This document shows, one piece after another, positions 15,537 to 29,725 of a stretch of 64,000 nt of DNA (positions are counted from its first letter, which is position 1; every line of letters starts with the position of its first letter). The notes below the pieces were generated by a model. It saw only the letters and a program-made list of their open reading frames with translations. It did not search any database and was not told the DNA's origin. The DNA comes from Echiichthys vipera (taxonomy: Eukaryota > Chordata > Actinopteri > Perciformes > Trachinidae). The position numbers and the translations under genes are program-made. The stretch spans positions 16,534,848 through 16,598,847 of the forward strand of contig OY829645.1 of the NCBI GenBank assembly GCA_963691815.1, read 5' to 3'.

Positions 15537-16739
15537 GCTAACTTTCATGTTTACTTAGCTGTAACGGCTAATTCCTCAACGATACTTGTTTTTATGGTGT
15601 GATTTGGTCTGATGAACCTGGCAACCTGAGTGGTGGAATTATTTTTACAAAAGAATACCACTGGCTATAGATCCAAGGTCAATCTGATGCTGAGTTTGTA
15701 GTTAAAAGTAAGTTCTGAAGTTGGCTTCTGCAGACATTCTCTTATATAAGCCACATACACATTAAAAGTAGGATATAATTTGTCCTTTAACTCAAAATAA
15801 CTCTGATCCCTGCTCAAAAAGCCGTTGGGAAATCCCACTGGAGACTGAACCTTATGGGGCAATGATGTACATTAATTTATGTACTGAAACTGGTTGCCAG
15901 TTTCTGGGTAAAGTTATCTGCTGTTGTCCTTTCAGCTTCTGCAGCAATCAAACAATTGATCTAACATGCAGGTAGGGAGGCATCAACAACAACACACTGT
16001 TCCAGCTGTCAGCTGCATGACTGGCTGTATCATCCTCACCTGCCCAGTCAAGCGTAAGATACAGTAATACAAGCACAACAGGGGATACATGAAAAACAGT
16101 AGCACTGTGTTGATTCTACTGCTGAAGAAGTGACTTCATATGGTATTGTGACACTGAGGAGGTATTCTGTTTACAGAGTCTATGATTGAGTCCTAAACTA
16201 AGAGTCATTGGAGTGAAACTGTGTGAATTACTGGTTTCATTTTCTTCATGCAAGTCTGGTAAGCATTGTTCCAGTATTGTTAATTTAAAAAAAAAAAAGT
16301 ATACCTGAAGACAAGTTAACTGCTTCCACTGGCAAATTTCTTGTTTTTAAAATAACATGTTTGAAGGCATAAGACAGTGAGACAGATGGTAAAACACCAA
16401 AGCAAACTTCAAGACTGCAAACTGACAGCACAACACAGACCTGCCTTAAAAAGCAACTGCTTACCATAACCAAGCACTCATTAAAGTTGAGATTCATAAC
16501 TTTAAAACTATATCTGAAAAGGTGGAACTTAGTGTTAGATTTGACAACCTAGCTGTTGCTGGTGAGAAATTCATATACTGTAAACCCATATTCACTATTT
16601 ACAGATGTGATAAAGTTATACAGCATCAGTAATTATTAACTTCGCAGGTACAACCTGAGAAATCCAATCAACACATTTTATATGCAAATATGTGTCACCA
16701 AACACAGTAAATGTGCTCATTCACTACACAGGCGGTATT
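15537..16739. other. Non-coding, no gene seen
   Basis: I looked for a partner exon for the 15.24-15.53 kb frame and found none with a plausible acceptor and domain. The sequence is AT-rich with poly-A at 16288-16299. Confidence 0.45.
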
Positions 16740-16850
16740 AGATTAGTCTTTATGCTAAACTTAGCTAACCGGCTGCTGGCTGTAGCTTCATATTTAACAT
16801 ACAGGCATGAGGGCATTATATCAATTTCCACATTTCCTGTGTGTATCTCT
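16740..16850 (+). repeat. Fragment of a common fish interspersed repeat
   Basis: TTAGTCTTTATGCTAAAC, TTAGCTAACCGGCTGCTGG, CTGTAGCTTCATATTTAAC and ACAGGCATGAG follow the order of a repeat that is frequent in percomorph genomes, as I remember it. It corresponds to the interior missing from the fragment at 12208-12312. Confidence 0.5.
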
Positions 16851-17474
16851 GCCACTATCCCATAAGAGCAAAATTAAAAAAAAAAAAAAAACAATGTTAA
16901 ACAAAAATAAATATGTGTTATTATATGTGTTAGATGTTATTATCTGACTCTTAAATGTTGATATCAGTTTCATCCTGAAATATCCAGTATTGGTCAGGAG
17001 GATATTTTACCTCAACAGCCCCACAAGCAGCAGTAACAAAATCACATTTATGACTGATGAATAGTTTTTATTTTGTTGTGTGCCGCAACATGGACATTTG
17101 TACCATAAACTTTAACATTACTTTTTCTTGACCCTGCAGTACAGAACCTATTTAAGCAACAATACTACCTGGTTAGGTAAGGGAAACAATGGTGGTTTGG
17201 GTTAAAATAAGTATGTTTGGTTCCCCCTATAAATTCTACAGTAATTGGCAGCCCCTGATCACTTATGTTAAGAGAGTTTTCATACCCGACATGAACAGTG
17301 GTCTCCTGGTGAAAGTCCATCCACTCCTCCCTTTGTAGACTTTGTTTCTCTTTGTCACCTGATCTCCTCCATAGAGGCAGCAATGCACGGCCTGGCTCAC
17401 AATTTTGCAGGTTATATATGAACTAAAGTGTGTATTACTTTTGTAATACTTTTGTGTAGTCACTTTTGTGAGTA
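16851..17474. other. Non-coding, no gene seen
   Basis: Contains an A-run at 16875-16890. The overlapping minus-strand frames at 17165-17487 have no domain. The boundary with the LINE to the right is uncertain. Confidence 0.4.
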
Positions 17475-17622
17475 TGAATAGCGACAAAAACCGGCTGAGG
17501 GTTACTTTTCTATTTTTTTTTTCTTTCTATTTACTTTATAATTTATGTTTAGTTAGATAAGTGTTGTCTTTATAGTTTTTAGTCCGCAACCAGCGATTTG
17601 ATTGCTGGTTAGCGTGGCAAAC

Positions 17623-18210
17623 ATGGAGAGAATGGAGTTTGATAAATTGAGTCGGCGTCATGGCATTAAAATCCCAGTAAATTCAGATATTTCTGTTGAG
17701 GAATGTGGTCTACCTGTTGGCGCTATTGTGGGACATGATAGCATTGTTTCAGCTTGTAGAATGAATGGCTCAGTGGTTATTTTTCTTGATAATTTTACTA
17801 AAGTCAGTGAAATTATCAGCACAGGTATAAATATAGATGGAAATCTGGTCAATGTTCTACCACTCGTTACTCCTTCAAGACGTGTAATCTTGTCCAATGT
17901 ACTGCCGTTCATTAGTGATGAGATGATTTGCCGTGAATTGGCAGGATATGGGCAAATAGTATCTTCAGTTAAAAAGATCCCGCTTGGATGCAATTCCCCA
18001 TTATTGAAACATGTTGTGTCTTTCAGGAGACACATGTATATGATCCTTAAAGATTATACAAGTGATCTCAATGTCGCTTTCAAATTTAGAATTGAGCAGT
18101 TTGATTATACCATCTTCGCCACTACCGAAACTATGAAATGTTTTCATTGTGGAAAGGAAGGGCATCTCATTCGTGCTTGCCCTGAGAAAAAAAAAGCAGA
18201 CCCACAGTAG
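17623..18210 (+). pseudogene. ORF1 of the Tx1-like LINE: RNA-binding protein with CCHC knuckle
   Basis: An open frame of 195 codons. I chose the ATG at 17623 (context AAACATGG) over an upstream TTG. Around residues 88-140 the pattern RRVILSNVLPFISDEMICREL ... VKKIPLG looks like an RRM-type fold, and residues 173-186 are a zinc knuckle, C-x2-C-x4-H-x4-C (CFHCGKEGHLIRAC), followed by a basic tail. In LINEs this protein binds the element RNA and forms the ribonucleoprotein used in trans. The frame is intact as read, but at about 195 residues it may be shortened: the sequence after the stop at 18210 (to about 18476) keeps coding-like character in other frames. Listed as pseudogene because the element as a whole is dead. 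Confidence 0.75.
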
Positions 18211-18449
18211 GCATCCCGGTCGCAGGTGCAAGTGAACTGTCTAAAACTGAGCCTGGAGGAGTACGAGATGTGGCGGAGAATGAGGCTTCAGCGGCAGGGC
18301 CATCTGTCAAACATAATGTGGAAAAGGGACCAGAACAAAGCGACGCAACAGGTAAGCAAGATCCAGATATGGGGTTCAGCACAATGTCTGATGAGGTTTC
18401 TGCTTCTCAGAATGTAAACACACAAGTTGTAGAAAGTGGAATGGGAAAA

Positions 18450-19066
18450 TATTCTTTAGTCATAAATCTTCTTTAAGTGGAGGTGTGGCTTTACTCATTT
18501 CTAGAAGTTGGGTTGCCTTAGATTTCACAGTTGACAACATTATAGATGGACGACTTTTGAAAGTTAGAGCTACTTTTGTTTTTCTATGTGTCTATGCTCC
18601 CTCATCTGGGATGGAAAGAATGATTTTCTTAAATAAACTATGTGAAGTGTTAAGTAATTGTAGTAAAGATGATTATTTAATTATGGCGGGTGATTTCAAT
18701 TGCACAGCACTAAATATAGATAGATCATCCAGAGACACATCTTGCTTCAAGAAAGAGACTGGTGGAATTGATTAAGAAACATGAACTTGCTGATACTTGG
18801 AGGAATTTTAATAATTTAAGACAATATACATGGGGTCATGCAAGGGATGGTTTGATTTTTAGCCCGTCTTGATAGATCTTATTGTTTTAAACATCAGCTT
18901 AACATTTTTAGGAATTGTGAGATCATTCCTGTTTCTGTTTCTGACCATAGTTTGGTAATGTGTAACGTAGGCATGAGGTTTATTAAGCCTAAGAGTGCTT
19001 ATTGGCATCTTAACACCAATTTGCTAAGTGATGCAAATTTTAGAATAGTTTTTTTGTATTTTTGGA
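18450..19066 (+). pseudogene. ORF2 endonuclease domain (fragmented)
   Basis: AP-endonuclease-like pieces are present in two frames. One piece (frame starting before 18485) gives SGGVALLISRSWVALDF and then LIMAGDFNCT, containing the conserved GDFN. The other (around 18940-18990) gives SVSDHSLV, containing the SDH motif with the catalytic His. The N-terminal part of the domain is missing and at least two frameshifts separate the pieces. The enzyme would nick the target DNA to prime reverse transcription, and in Tx1-group LINEs it sets insertion-site choice. Confidence 0.75.
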
Positions 19067-20733
19067 ATGATTATAGAAAATGTAAGACTTGTTTTCCATC
19101 TCTTCAGCAATGGTGGGATTATGGAAATGTCCAAACAGTTATGCCAGCAGTATACTTTCAGTGTCACAAAAGACACAACCCGTTCAATGAGAAATCTTAA
19201 GATTGAAATAGTAGAACTCCAAAATGAGGCACTCAAAGTTAAAAAAGGCGCTTTGGCTGAACTTTTAGGATTGAAGGCACAGGGTGCTCTGGTGAGATCC
19301 AGGTTTCAGAGTTTGACTGAGATGGATGCTCCATCCCGTTTCTTTTTTAGTCAGGAGCGAAAAAATGGGCAGCGGCGTTGTATACATGCTTTGCGTTCCC
19401 AATCTGGGAATCTGCTAAAAGAGCCTGCTGAGATTCAGAGATGTGCAGTCAGCTTTTACGCTGACTTGTTTTTCTCTGAATATACTGAGCAGCAAGAGAT
19501 TGAAAAAGTATTCCTTGATGGGCTACCTAAAATTTCTGAAAAAAGTGCAAAAGAGTTAGAGCGACCACTGTCTTTGGAGGAGCTTAGTGCTTCTCTAAAG
19601 ACCATGGAGAGTGGTAGATCACCTGGCATTGATGGGCTTCCAATAGAGTTTTTTAAGACTTTCTGGGCAGTGATTGTAGATTATCTGCTGGATGTTTTGA
19701 ATGACAGCCTGACTAAAGCTGAATTGCCATTGAGTTGTAGGAGGGCAGTCCTAACTCTACTGCCCAAGAAAGGTGATCTCCATGAGATAAAAAATTGGCG
19801 ACCTGTGGCACTTTTGTGTTCTGATTTGAAGATCTTTTCAAAAGCACCGGCTATTAGATTGAGGAATGTGATGGAGCAGGTGATCCATACAGATCAAACA
19901 TATTGTATCCTTTGAAGATCCATTTTTTGATAACATTGCTTTAATTCGGGATATTTTAGACATCTCAAGATTATTGGGCATGGATACTGGTCTGATTTCC
20001 CTGGACCAGGAAAAAGCATTTGACCGAGTTGAGCATCAATACTTATGGAAAACTTTAACAGCTTTTGGTTTCAGTCCAGGTTTTGTTTCAAAGATTAGAG
20101 TTTTGTATTGTGGTGCTGAAAGTATCCTAAAATTTAATGGTGGTTTATGTTCTCCTTTTAAAGCTCAGAGGGGAATAATGCAAGGTTGTGCACTCTCTGG
20201 TATGTTATATTCTCTTGCTATTGAGCCCCTATTGCATAGATTAAGGATGGTCATTTCTGGGTTTTCTCTTTGTGGTTCAAAATATCTGTTATCTGCTTAT
20301 GCTGATGATTTGGTGGTTTTGGTAAATAATCAAGAAGATGTTGATGTTTTAACTGATACGGTCAGAAGTTTTGGGAAGGTATCATCAGCAAAGGTTAATT
20401 GGGACAAAAGCGAAGCAATACTAGGTGGAAAATGGGAAGGTAGGACACTAAAACTACCTCAAGGACTGAAATCTGGAAGGAAGGGATTTAAGTACTTGGG
20501 TGTTTTCTTGGGTGATAGTAAAACAGAAACAGAAAAATTGGGAAGGGGTCTTTGAAAAAATGAAAGGGCATCTCAAAAGATGGTCTTGGCTTTTGCCTCA
20601 CATGTCCTATAGAGGGAGTGTTTTAATTTGTAACAATTTGGTGGCATCCGCACTTTGGCACCGTCTAATGGTCTTGAACCCTCCCCAAAAGTTGTTGTCT
20701 GATATTAAAACTGAAATGGTGAATTTATTTTGA
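19067..20733 (+). pseudogene. ORF2 reverse transcriptase domain (fragmented)
   Basis: The first block (19067-19915) has the linker region and RT motifs up to SGRSPGIDGLPIEFF and KNWRPVALLCSDLKI. After a break of about 60 bp, the second block (19974-20555) has LISLDQEKAFDRVEHQYL, a QGCALSG motif and the catalytic AYADDLVVLV. A third block in another frame (20500-20733) continues with the thumb region (MSYRGSVLICNNLVAS). The catalytic YADD is intact, but frameshifts at about 19915 and 20540 and a stop at 20733 break the protein. Confidence 0.85.
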
Positions 20734-22034
20734 GGATAAGCTGCATTGGATCCCCCAAAGCGTGTTGTTTTTGCCTAAAGATGAAGGAGGCCAAGGACTT
20801 TTTCACCTGGTCAGCCGAGTCACTGCCTTCCGCTTTCAGTTTCTTCAAAGACTACTTGTGGGCCCAACGGACTTATTGTGGAGACCTTTGGCCTATATTA
20901 TATTGCAAAGACTGGGAGGTTTACAGCTGGATCTTTCCCTTTTCCTAATGGACCCCAACAGGCTACCTTTCAAGAATCTGCCTTCATTCTATTGTGGATT
21001 TTTTTAAAGTGCTTTGCTTATTTAAAATAAAGAGATGTGAATTTTCAATATCTGCACCACTGCTGTTGAAGGAACCGTTGACAAGGGGATCTAAGCTGGA
21101 TATATCAAGAGAATCATCCCTACCATTGGACTTCATTTTAGAGAGCCATGGTGTAAAAACTTTGGAGAATTTAGTGTCTGTAGCAGGTGGTGAACTTGAT
21201 AAGGTTGAACCTGTGGCTACTGTTTTAAAAATGAATTCAACACGAGTTGTGGCACAGCTATTAACCAAATGGAAAGGTGTCTTGACAAAGAAAGAGTGTG
21301 ACATGCTGAGATCTTACTGTGCCATTACTTCTGAAATGGATGATGGTTTTCTGTTTCCAAAATTGACCCTCATGCCCCAGCTTGATGGGTGTGAAGGACC
21401 TTTGTTGAATGTATCCTGTTTTGAAAAAATGTATCTGGATGAAACTGATGGTAAAGAGCTGTATAAAGCCTGTGTTAAGGATTTGAACAAATTAAAACTT
21501 AATACAAGGACTCATACAGCATGGCGGGCCAAGCTTGAGTTAGATGACAGTGTTAAACCAAACTGGAGAACCTTTTATAAACCACCATTAACAAAGAGAT
21601 ACAGGGACTTACAGTGGAAGATCTTGCATGGTATTGTGCCTGTTAATTCTTTTGTTGCGGTGCTAAATCCTACGGTTGATGATAAATGTCCTAGCTGTTG
21701 TGAAAGAGAGACTGTTTTTCACTGTTTTATGGAGTGTCATAGGCTTATCTGCTTGTTCCAATTGTTAGAATGTATTTTTACATGTTTTGGTTTGGTTTTT
21801 ACTAAGAATGTTTTCATCTTGGGAGTTAAGTACACACAAAGACGTAAATCTTGCTGTCAGCTATTAAACTTCATACTGGGAAAAGCAAAGATGGCAATCT
21901 GGGTTAGTAGAAGAAGCATAATTGAAAATACATCTGATCATGATCTAGTGTGTGTGTTTAAAAGACTAGTGAAGTCAAGGATTTTGATAGATTTCAAAAT
22001 ACTATGCTGGAATGAAAGAGTTTGGAATTGTTGA
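20734..22034 (+). pseudogene. ORF2 C-terminal region with cysteine motif
   Basis: A short block (20762-21007) continues the thumb/connection region in one frame (LPKDEGGQGLFHLVSR). A long open stretch, 20994-22034 (346 codons), then covers the C-terminal part. Near its residue 230 is CPSCCERETVFHCFMEC, a Cys-Cys-His-Cys cluster typical of L1-type ORF2 C-termini, which is thought to contact RNA or DNA. The stretch ends in a normal-looking stop at 22034, followed by about 240 bp of 3' untranslated region. Confidence 0.75.
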
Positions 22035-22275
22035 AGACGTATGGTGTTACAGAGAAGTTTTATGCTCTGTTAGGAGCAATGAAGTGCTTTATCTAGAACA
22101 TGTGGCTTAATTATTCAGATTATTTATTTGTTGTTTCTTTTTTATTTTTGTATGTTTTCATTTATTCGTTGTCATCTTTCATGAATTCATAAAGAGACTA
22201 ATGGTCTCTTAAAGAAAATGCCCTTTCTGTAACATACGTGAAAGAATAGGTCATTAAAGTTGTATTTAAAATTCA

Positions 22276-24420
<2,145 letters not shown>

Positions 24421-24700
24421 TACAGTGCCTATAAATAGTCATGACACCCTTTTGTCACTTTTTTTGTTTTACAGCCTGATATTATAATACATTAAAAAAA
24501 TATATTTTTCCAGTGTGATTTACACATTTTGCCTTACAACTTTCAAGTAAAACATTTTTTTTTGGGGGGGGGGGGGGGGGGGGCATTTCTGAAGATTAAA
24601 AAAAAATGAAAAACTAGAATAGCAGGGTTAGAAAAGTGATCAGCTCCCAGATTGAATACTTTGTGGAGTCAACGTTTGCCTTTTTTGGCTTGTGTGTAAA
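24421..24700 (+). mobile_element. Tc1/mariner-end fragment (TACAGTGCC type)
   Basis: Begins TACAGTGCCTATAAATAG after a TA and continues with CACCCTTTTGTCACTTTTTT, TTTTACAGCCTGATATTATAAT and GAATACTTTGTGGAGTC. This is the order of the terminal and subterminal sequence of a Tc1-like family that is common in fish. The transposase gene and the other end are missing. A 20-G run interrupts it. Confidence 0.6.
24564..24583 (+). repeat. Poly-G run, 20 G
   Basis: Twenty consecutive G preceded by nine T. It can form a G-quadruplex in principle. Its exact length is uncertain because such runs are sequenced poorly. Confidence 0.9.
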
Positions 24701-27373
24701 ATCACTGGCTCTGTTTGGCTACCATGAAACATGACTCTGCCTTAGCGAATCGCTTATCTGGTTGTTAACCCAGCCGGTCTCCTTGCTAGCAGTTTGTGTG
24801 TGGAGCATTATACAGTCTATGGTGTGGAGCATGGAGCCAGGGTTTGTTGAAAAAATAACGGTTATACTTAAACGCGGTTACTCGCAACACTGCATCTGAC
24901 CATATACAGATGTTCCTCCGTTCATTTGACCTGAACTCTGCGTGAATGCTGTATCATCATTAAGGGAGAGTCCAACGTGAACAATTAAAAAAATTATGAT
25001 AAATTAAATTAACAACAGGGATCGTAAGAAAGTGTTACATGAGCTGATGTAAAAATGTAACAATAACAATCATGTTGACAAATACTGTAAATGACCACTA
25101 AGGGAGTGCATGCAGTGCATATTACATTCAGTAGTTTATTATTTTGAGAGCACCCAGAATTGGAATCAACCATAACCCAACTGCAACACAAAGCGTCTGG
25201 TGTCAACTATTTTCAATGACTAAAATAGATAGTGAGTATTGCTTACGCATCGATATTTATTCTCATAGGTCTGTTTTTCCGTGGCAGAATTTCTTCTATT
25301 TTTTATATTTTACTCAGAGAACAATCTTCAGAGGAAAAGAATACAGAAACAGATGAGTAGGCCGTCACATTCCCCAAGTGTATACTTTAGCAGTTTAGAT
25401 GAAGTCCATGTCAGTACCATTCATCTGGCTGTCAAGATCTTAGAGCCCACCACTGACTGATCAATTGGACTCCCTCAAGGAATCCTACAGCCTTATAAGT
25501 GAAAGACTACTGAAGTTATGAAACCCAGGGACAGCAATGGTAGAGAGGCAGAAAAATACTTAAAATACAACTCAAAGCCTTCTGCAAAGAAAGCCATTGT
25601 CTTGACATGGTTACTCATTCCCTAGACAATTACTGAAAATGCAATAAGGGATGCTCAGACACATCATCAGAGAACCACTCTAGTCTTTTTTTCTGTCAGA
25701 CTTAGAAAATAACATTGGATGTGCATTTTTCATCATCTCATCTTAACATTGCAAGCTACAGTACTATCGTATTATATTTTGCTACATTTTTCTCATGATC
25801 TACTGCAAGCACTTCAATGAAAACAGTCTGACACATGTATCCCATCTTAGTCTATCATTACATGTACTTTAATTTACACTCAGATCTGGAAATATAAGAA
25901 GGTACTCCAAAAGCATTAAAGTTAAAGCCTGAACCATATCCAAAATAGCAAGGACATTTTGAAAAGATGCAAAAAAACAAAAACGAAAAACAGTTGCCTA
26001 TAGGAAATTTGCCTATAAAATGGTGATTGAGCCTTAAATACCTTGCCTGGGTCCAAACCTTAGAATCCAGGTAATTAAGTACTTGCAGTATCACATTTAC
26101 CATAAACGTTTTCAAAACTATTTTGTGTTGCGGCCTGTGAATGAGGGCGGCTAGTTCTGATTTCTACCGATTGGCCATCAAATTGAAGATCTCATCTGGT
26201 ATATACTGTTTGGAGTAACAGACAAGATGGCGGCACTTTGGGGTATGACGCAGTGGAACTGGAGCTGTGCTGTTGGAGGGTTCCAGCAGATGGCGCTAGA
26301 ACTAACGTGGTGGTTTCTGCTCAGGTGCTGTTTGTGTTCAATTGGGTCGTTTTTTCTTCTATTTCTATGATAGTGCACCACCTGTTGAGAGACCAGATTT
26401 CACTGCGCATGTGTCACACCCCCAAAGCACTGCCATTTTTGTTTAGTTGTCATCTCCTCCTGTCCTCCTCTGTCACTACACTATTTGTCATCTCTATTTC
26501 AATCTTATCTGCCACATCAAGTTTTCCTAGCATGCATATAACCTCTCCACTGTCCCTCTTTGAAACTAAGAAAAAAAACCAGTCACATTTTAACTCGTTT
26601 TATGTATTCTTACTCTTGATCTCTTACGCATTCTATTTAGATCTTATACATAATGCCAGAATTTTACTGGATATGTTTGCATTGTGGAACAGCTGGGCTG
26701 TGTGTCCGCTCCGTGCTCCGCCATCCGTCACCATCCCACAAATTCACACATAGTTGCGCAATATGACCATTTTGTGACTTTAGACATCCACCTTTTGACT
26801 AATGACCTCTGACTTGTTGACTTCAGGCATGTCTCTATCCATTATGATGTTTTCAAGGTGTATTGTGGGGAAAAATCATTCAAATATCACCAAAATCAAA
26901 ATGTAAAAATCATGTATTGTGACAATATACCAATGAAAAGCTTAGAGGAATTTTGTTTCTATATATTCTGACAATAAACCTGGAAGTGTTAGCTAAACCT
27001 GCCCAACTCCTGATGTCCATTGCAATGGACATCAGACTTTGAAAAAATCCTATAAGATATATGATATGACATATGATATATGTTCAAAATAAATTTAAAT
27101 ATTATTACTTATAACAAATAAAATTATACGTACATCACATTTGTTTGGTCAGCATGAACAGATATTTATATTTTGGATGAAAATGGGCACTTACTCTTCC
27201 CTTGCTTGAGTTTTCTTAGACTTAGACTTCTAAAAGTCATGATATGATTGTGATTGGATAATCAGGATCCAATCAGTACCCAACATTGCTGACATCATTC
27301 AAATACAGAGTATTTATTGGTTTAGAGACAGAAACATGTCATGACTACTCCAATGGGCACAGGGGCCGAAGGG
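24701..27373. other. Non-coding, no gene seen
   Basis: About 2.7 kb. The longest frame, 26238-26753 (171 codons), has low complexity in its later half and no domain. The start of that frame (26226-26330) is GC-richer and could be an old repeat or a CpG-containing fragment. A short near-palindromic TATGATATATG patch lies at 27055-27085. Confidence 0.45.
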
Positions 27374-27425
27374 GCTAAATTGTAAAAGTGATAAAAACGC
27401 TATATAAATGTAGTCCATTTACCAT
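27374..27425 (+). repeat. SINE 3'-tail fragment
   Basis: ATTGTAAAAGTGATAAAAACG then CTATATAAATGTAGTCCATT and TACCATTC correspond to the usual 3' end of the GTGGCTCAGG-type fish SINE (5' part seen at 60871-61140). Only the last 50 bp or so are present, as expected for 5' truncation. Confidence 0.55.
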
Positions 27426-27937
27426 TCTTTTTTCTCATCCTCAGTCAGATTGAAACCGTTATTTAAAACAGGGAGGTTCATTAAGAGCAAGTTATTTTTT
27501 CAAGGACACGCTGATTACAGTACATATAAACAATTTAAATAATACAAATACACTATTGTTACAGTATATATCAACAAATGAGGGACAACAACAATTCACT
27601 AAAAGCACATGCATTCACACTGCTGTATGTCCGTCAGAAGGGATTTAAATTGATAAAAAGGAATGCATTTGTATAATTGTGCATGCTTCTGCAGATAGCT
27701 CCATGTCTGAGAAGGATAGTATTTCAATACAGTATTTTCCCAATCTCAGTGTTTAATTGATGCAATGGACAAAATTGTTTTGGGACCTGGCTCTGTGTAT
27801 AGTTGAGAAGACATGTAAGATAGGTAGTTTTCAAAGTGCTTTGTAGATGAACATAATATAGTGCTATTCTCTTCTCACTGCTGAAGAGTGCCACTTAACT
27901 TCCTCATTAACAACAATGCTTTCCAGTTCCAAACCTA
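27426..27937. other. Non-coding, no gene seen
   Basis: AT-rich, no frames of note and no repeat recognised. Confidence 0.5.
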
Positions 27938-29485
27938 ACACCCTGTTACCACCTGGTATTAACATGTGGTCTGAGTGATCTGAACACAAGTGGACAGCTC
28001 TAACTACAGGTGAAAACACATTCAGGACGCATTGAGGATGCATTGAGATCGGATGTCAAAAAACACATTCTGAGGTGGTTCAGGCTAACCTGACTCTCGC
28101 CAGATGACTTTCATGCCGCCTTGCTTCCGCCTTGACTAGGCCTAGCTCAAAAAATGGTCAGGCCAATCAGTACCCCCGGGCGGGGTTTTATAGATGTGAC
28201 ATAGCAGAGAAACTACTGTTGTGATTCAGACAACAACGGCAGCTCGCATCGAGGAAGCAGGCGTCAACATCGATGCTGCTTTTCATCCGTGTTGATCAAT
28301 CTAGAGAATATTTCTTCTTTAAAAAGAACACCAGAGAACGGCTCTGAAGGCTTTTTAGGTGGAAAACCATGTTTTCGCCCTTCTCTCGACCGGGTTTGGC
28401 TTTTTCCTGCATCGCACTTAACAGCGTCACAGGTTGGTTACCATGTGAGTGGTTGAAGTAGCACATCAATAAAGATGACAGACAAGTGGTTTATCCAATC
28501 CTATGCAAGGATTTTTGATAAGGCCCTGCCTCCTGAAATCACTTTCCAGTCGAGCGATCCCAGATGGAGGGAAGCACGGCAGAACGAAATTCATCTGGCG
28601 AGAGACAGGTTAGGTTGAGGCCACTACACAACTGTGAGAGGAGGTACGTCCTCATTTACAGGCTGTGTCCATAACATCAGAGCCTGTAGCTCTGTGTATC
28701 TTTAAACATTATTATTTTTAAAGTATTTCTCATGTCATAGAAACCAGAGAGTGAATCGTGTGTTCTGGATGATATTATCAGACTGTTGGCGGTGTGTCGG
28801 TCTGTCCCTTTCAGCTGCAGATGCAAGCTGGAGTTTTCCGTGGATGCCTTTTAAAAGGCAGTCCCAGAGCCAGCCAGTGCATATTAACCCTATTTTAAGG
28901 TTAATAAAAATGTACCCGAATTCACAAATATTTAGGATATATTGCTAGAGATATTCCTGTTCTTTTCTTATAACATCAGCTGTTGATATTGACAAGTCAG
29001 AGCAGCTGTGAAATGGATAATCACATTTATTTTCAGTAAATTCTTCAAAATAAAAGACCCCTGATTATTTTTTTTGTGAAACAACCAAATGGGATTCATC
29101 TGCAGAAACTTAACATGATGTTGAAATGAAGTAGCGAGCTGAACAAGGAGAATGTCTTTCTTTCTGCTCACCTACACAGATCACGGCAGGTAAACATTGT
29201 AATATAAATGTTCTTAAAATACACCCCAAATTCCCAATGTATTACACAAAAACAAATAAAATATGTGCAATAAGAGTAAAAACATTCATTCAAATATATT
29301 GGTTATCTACAGTTTTTCCTCAATGGAAATAAGGTAAATGTTGATAATCATAGAGAGTCAGGAAGTGGAATCAGATCACAAGTGGTCACTGAAGATACCT
29401 GGATAGGCAGGCTGCTGCCAGGTGTGAACTAGGACTGAGAGCTGTCCACTTGTGATCGGATATTTTTACCTGGTGGGAACAGGGT
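27938..29485. mobile_element. Non-autonomous DNA transposon with an insert
   Basis: The left end CCCTGTTACCACCTGGTA (27941-27958) and the right end (reverse complement of 29467-29484) agree at 16 of 18 positions. Just inside both lies a shared CACAAGTGGACAGCTCT block. There is no transposase. The left third is interrupted by another element (28085-28613). A partial second copy sits at 54308-54640. I believe this is a hAT-type or similar non-autonomous family of fish, but no target duplication is clear. Confidence 0.65.
28085..28613. mobile_element. Nested 529-bp non-autonomous element, 23-bp TIRs
   Basis: The left end starts CTAACCTGACTCTCGCC (28085-28107) and is mirrored at 28591-28613 with 22 of 23 positions identical. 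Flanks are GTTCAGG (28078-28084) and GTTGAGG (28614-28620), a probable 7-8 bp target duplication with one change, which fits hAT-like insertion. No coding capacity. It split the surrounding element, so it is the younger insertion. Confidence 0.75.
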
Positions 29486-29725
29486 CTAAGAGCAGAACAA
29501 TAAACTGCATTGAGAGGTTTAAAAGTAGAAGTAGAAGAGTGCATATTACTCATATTGCCCTAGTCAATAACAGATAAAAAGGTTGACTGCACAATTTGAT
29601 ATCTATGTATCTTTCAAATAACATCTATTTAGTTAGTTCCTGTGCTACAGGATTTAATTTAGACTAAACATATTTAAATATTTGGGAACATTGAAAATTA
29701 AAAATTAAAATTTGTACAAATGACT

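Noticed and set aside
26238..26753. Plus-strand frame of about 171 codons
   Set aside because: No domain, hydrophobic low-complexity second half, start by TTG rather than ATG, and no splice context. Treated as chance.
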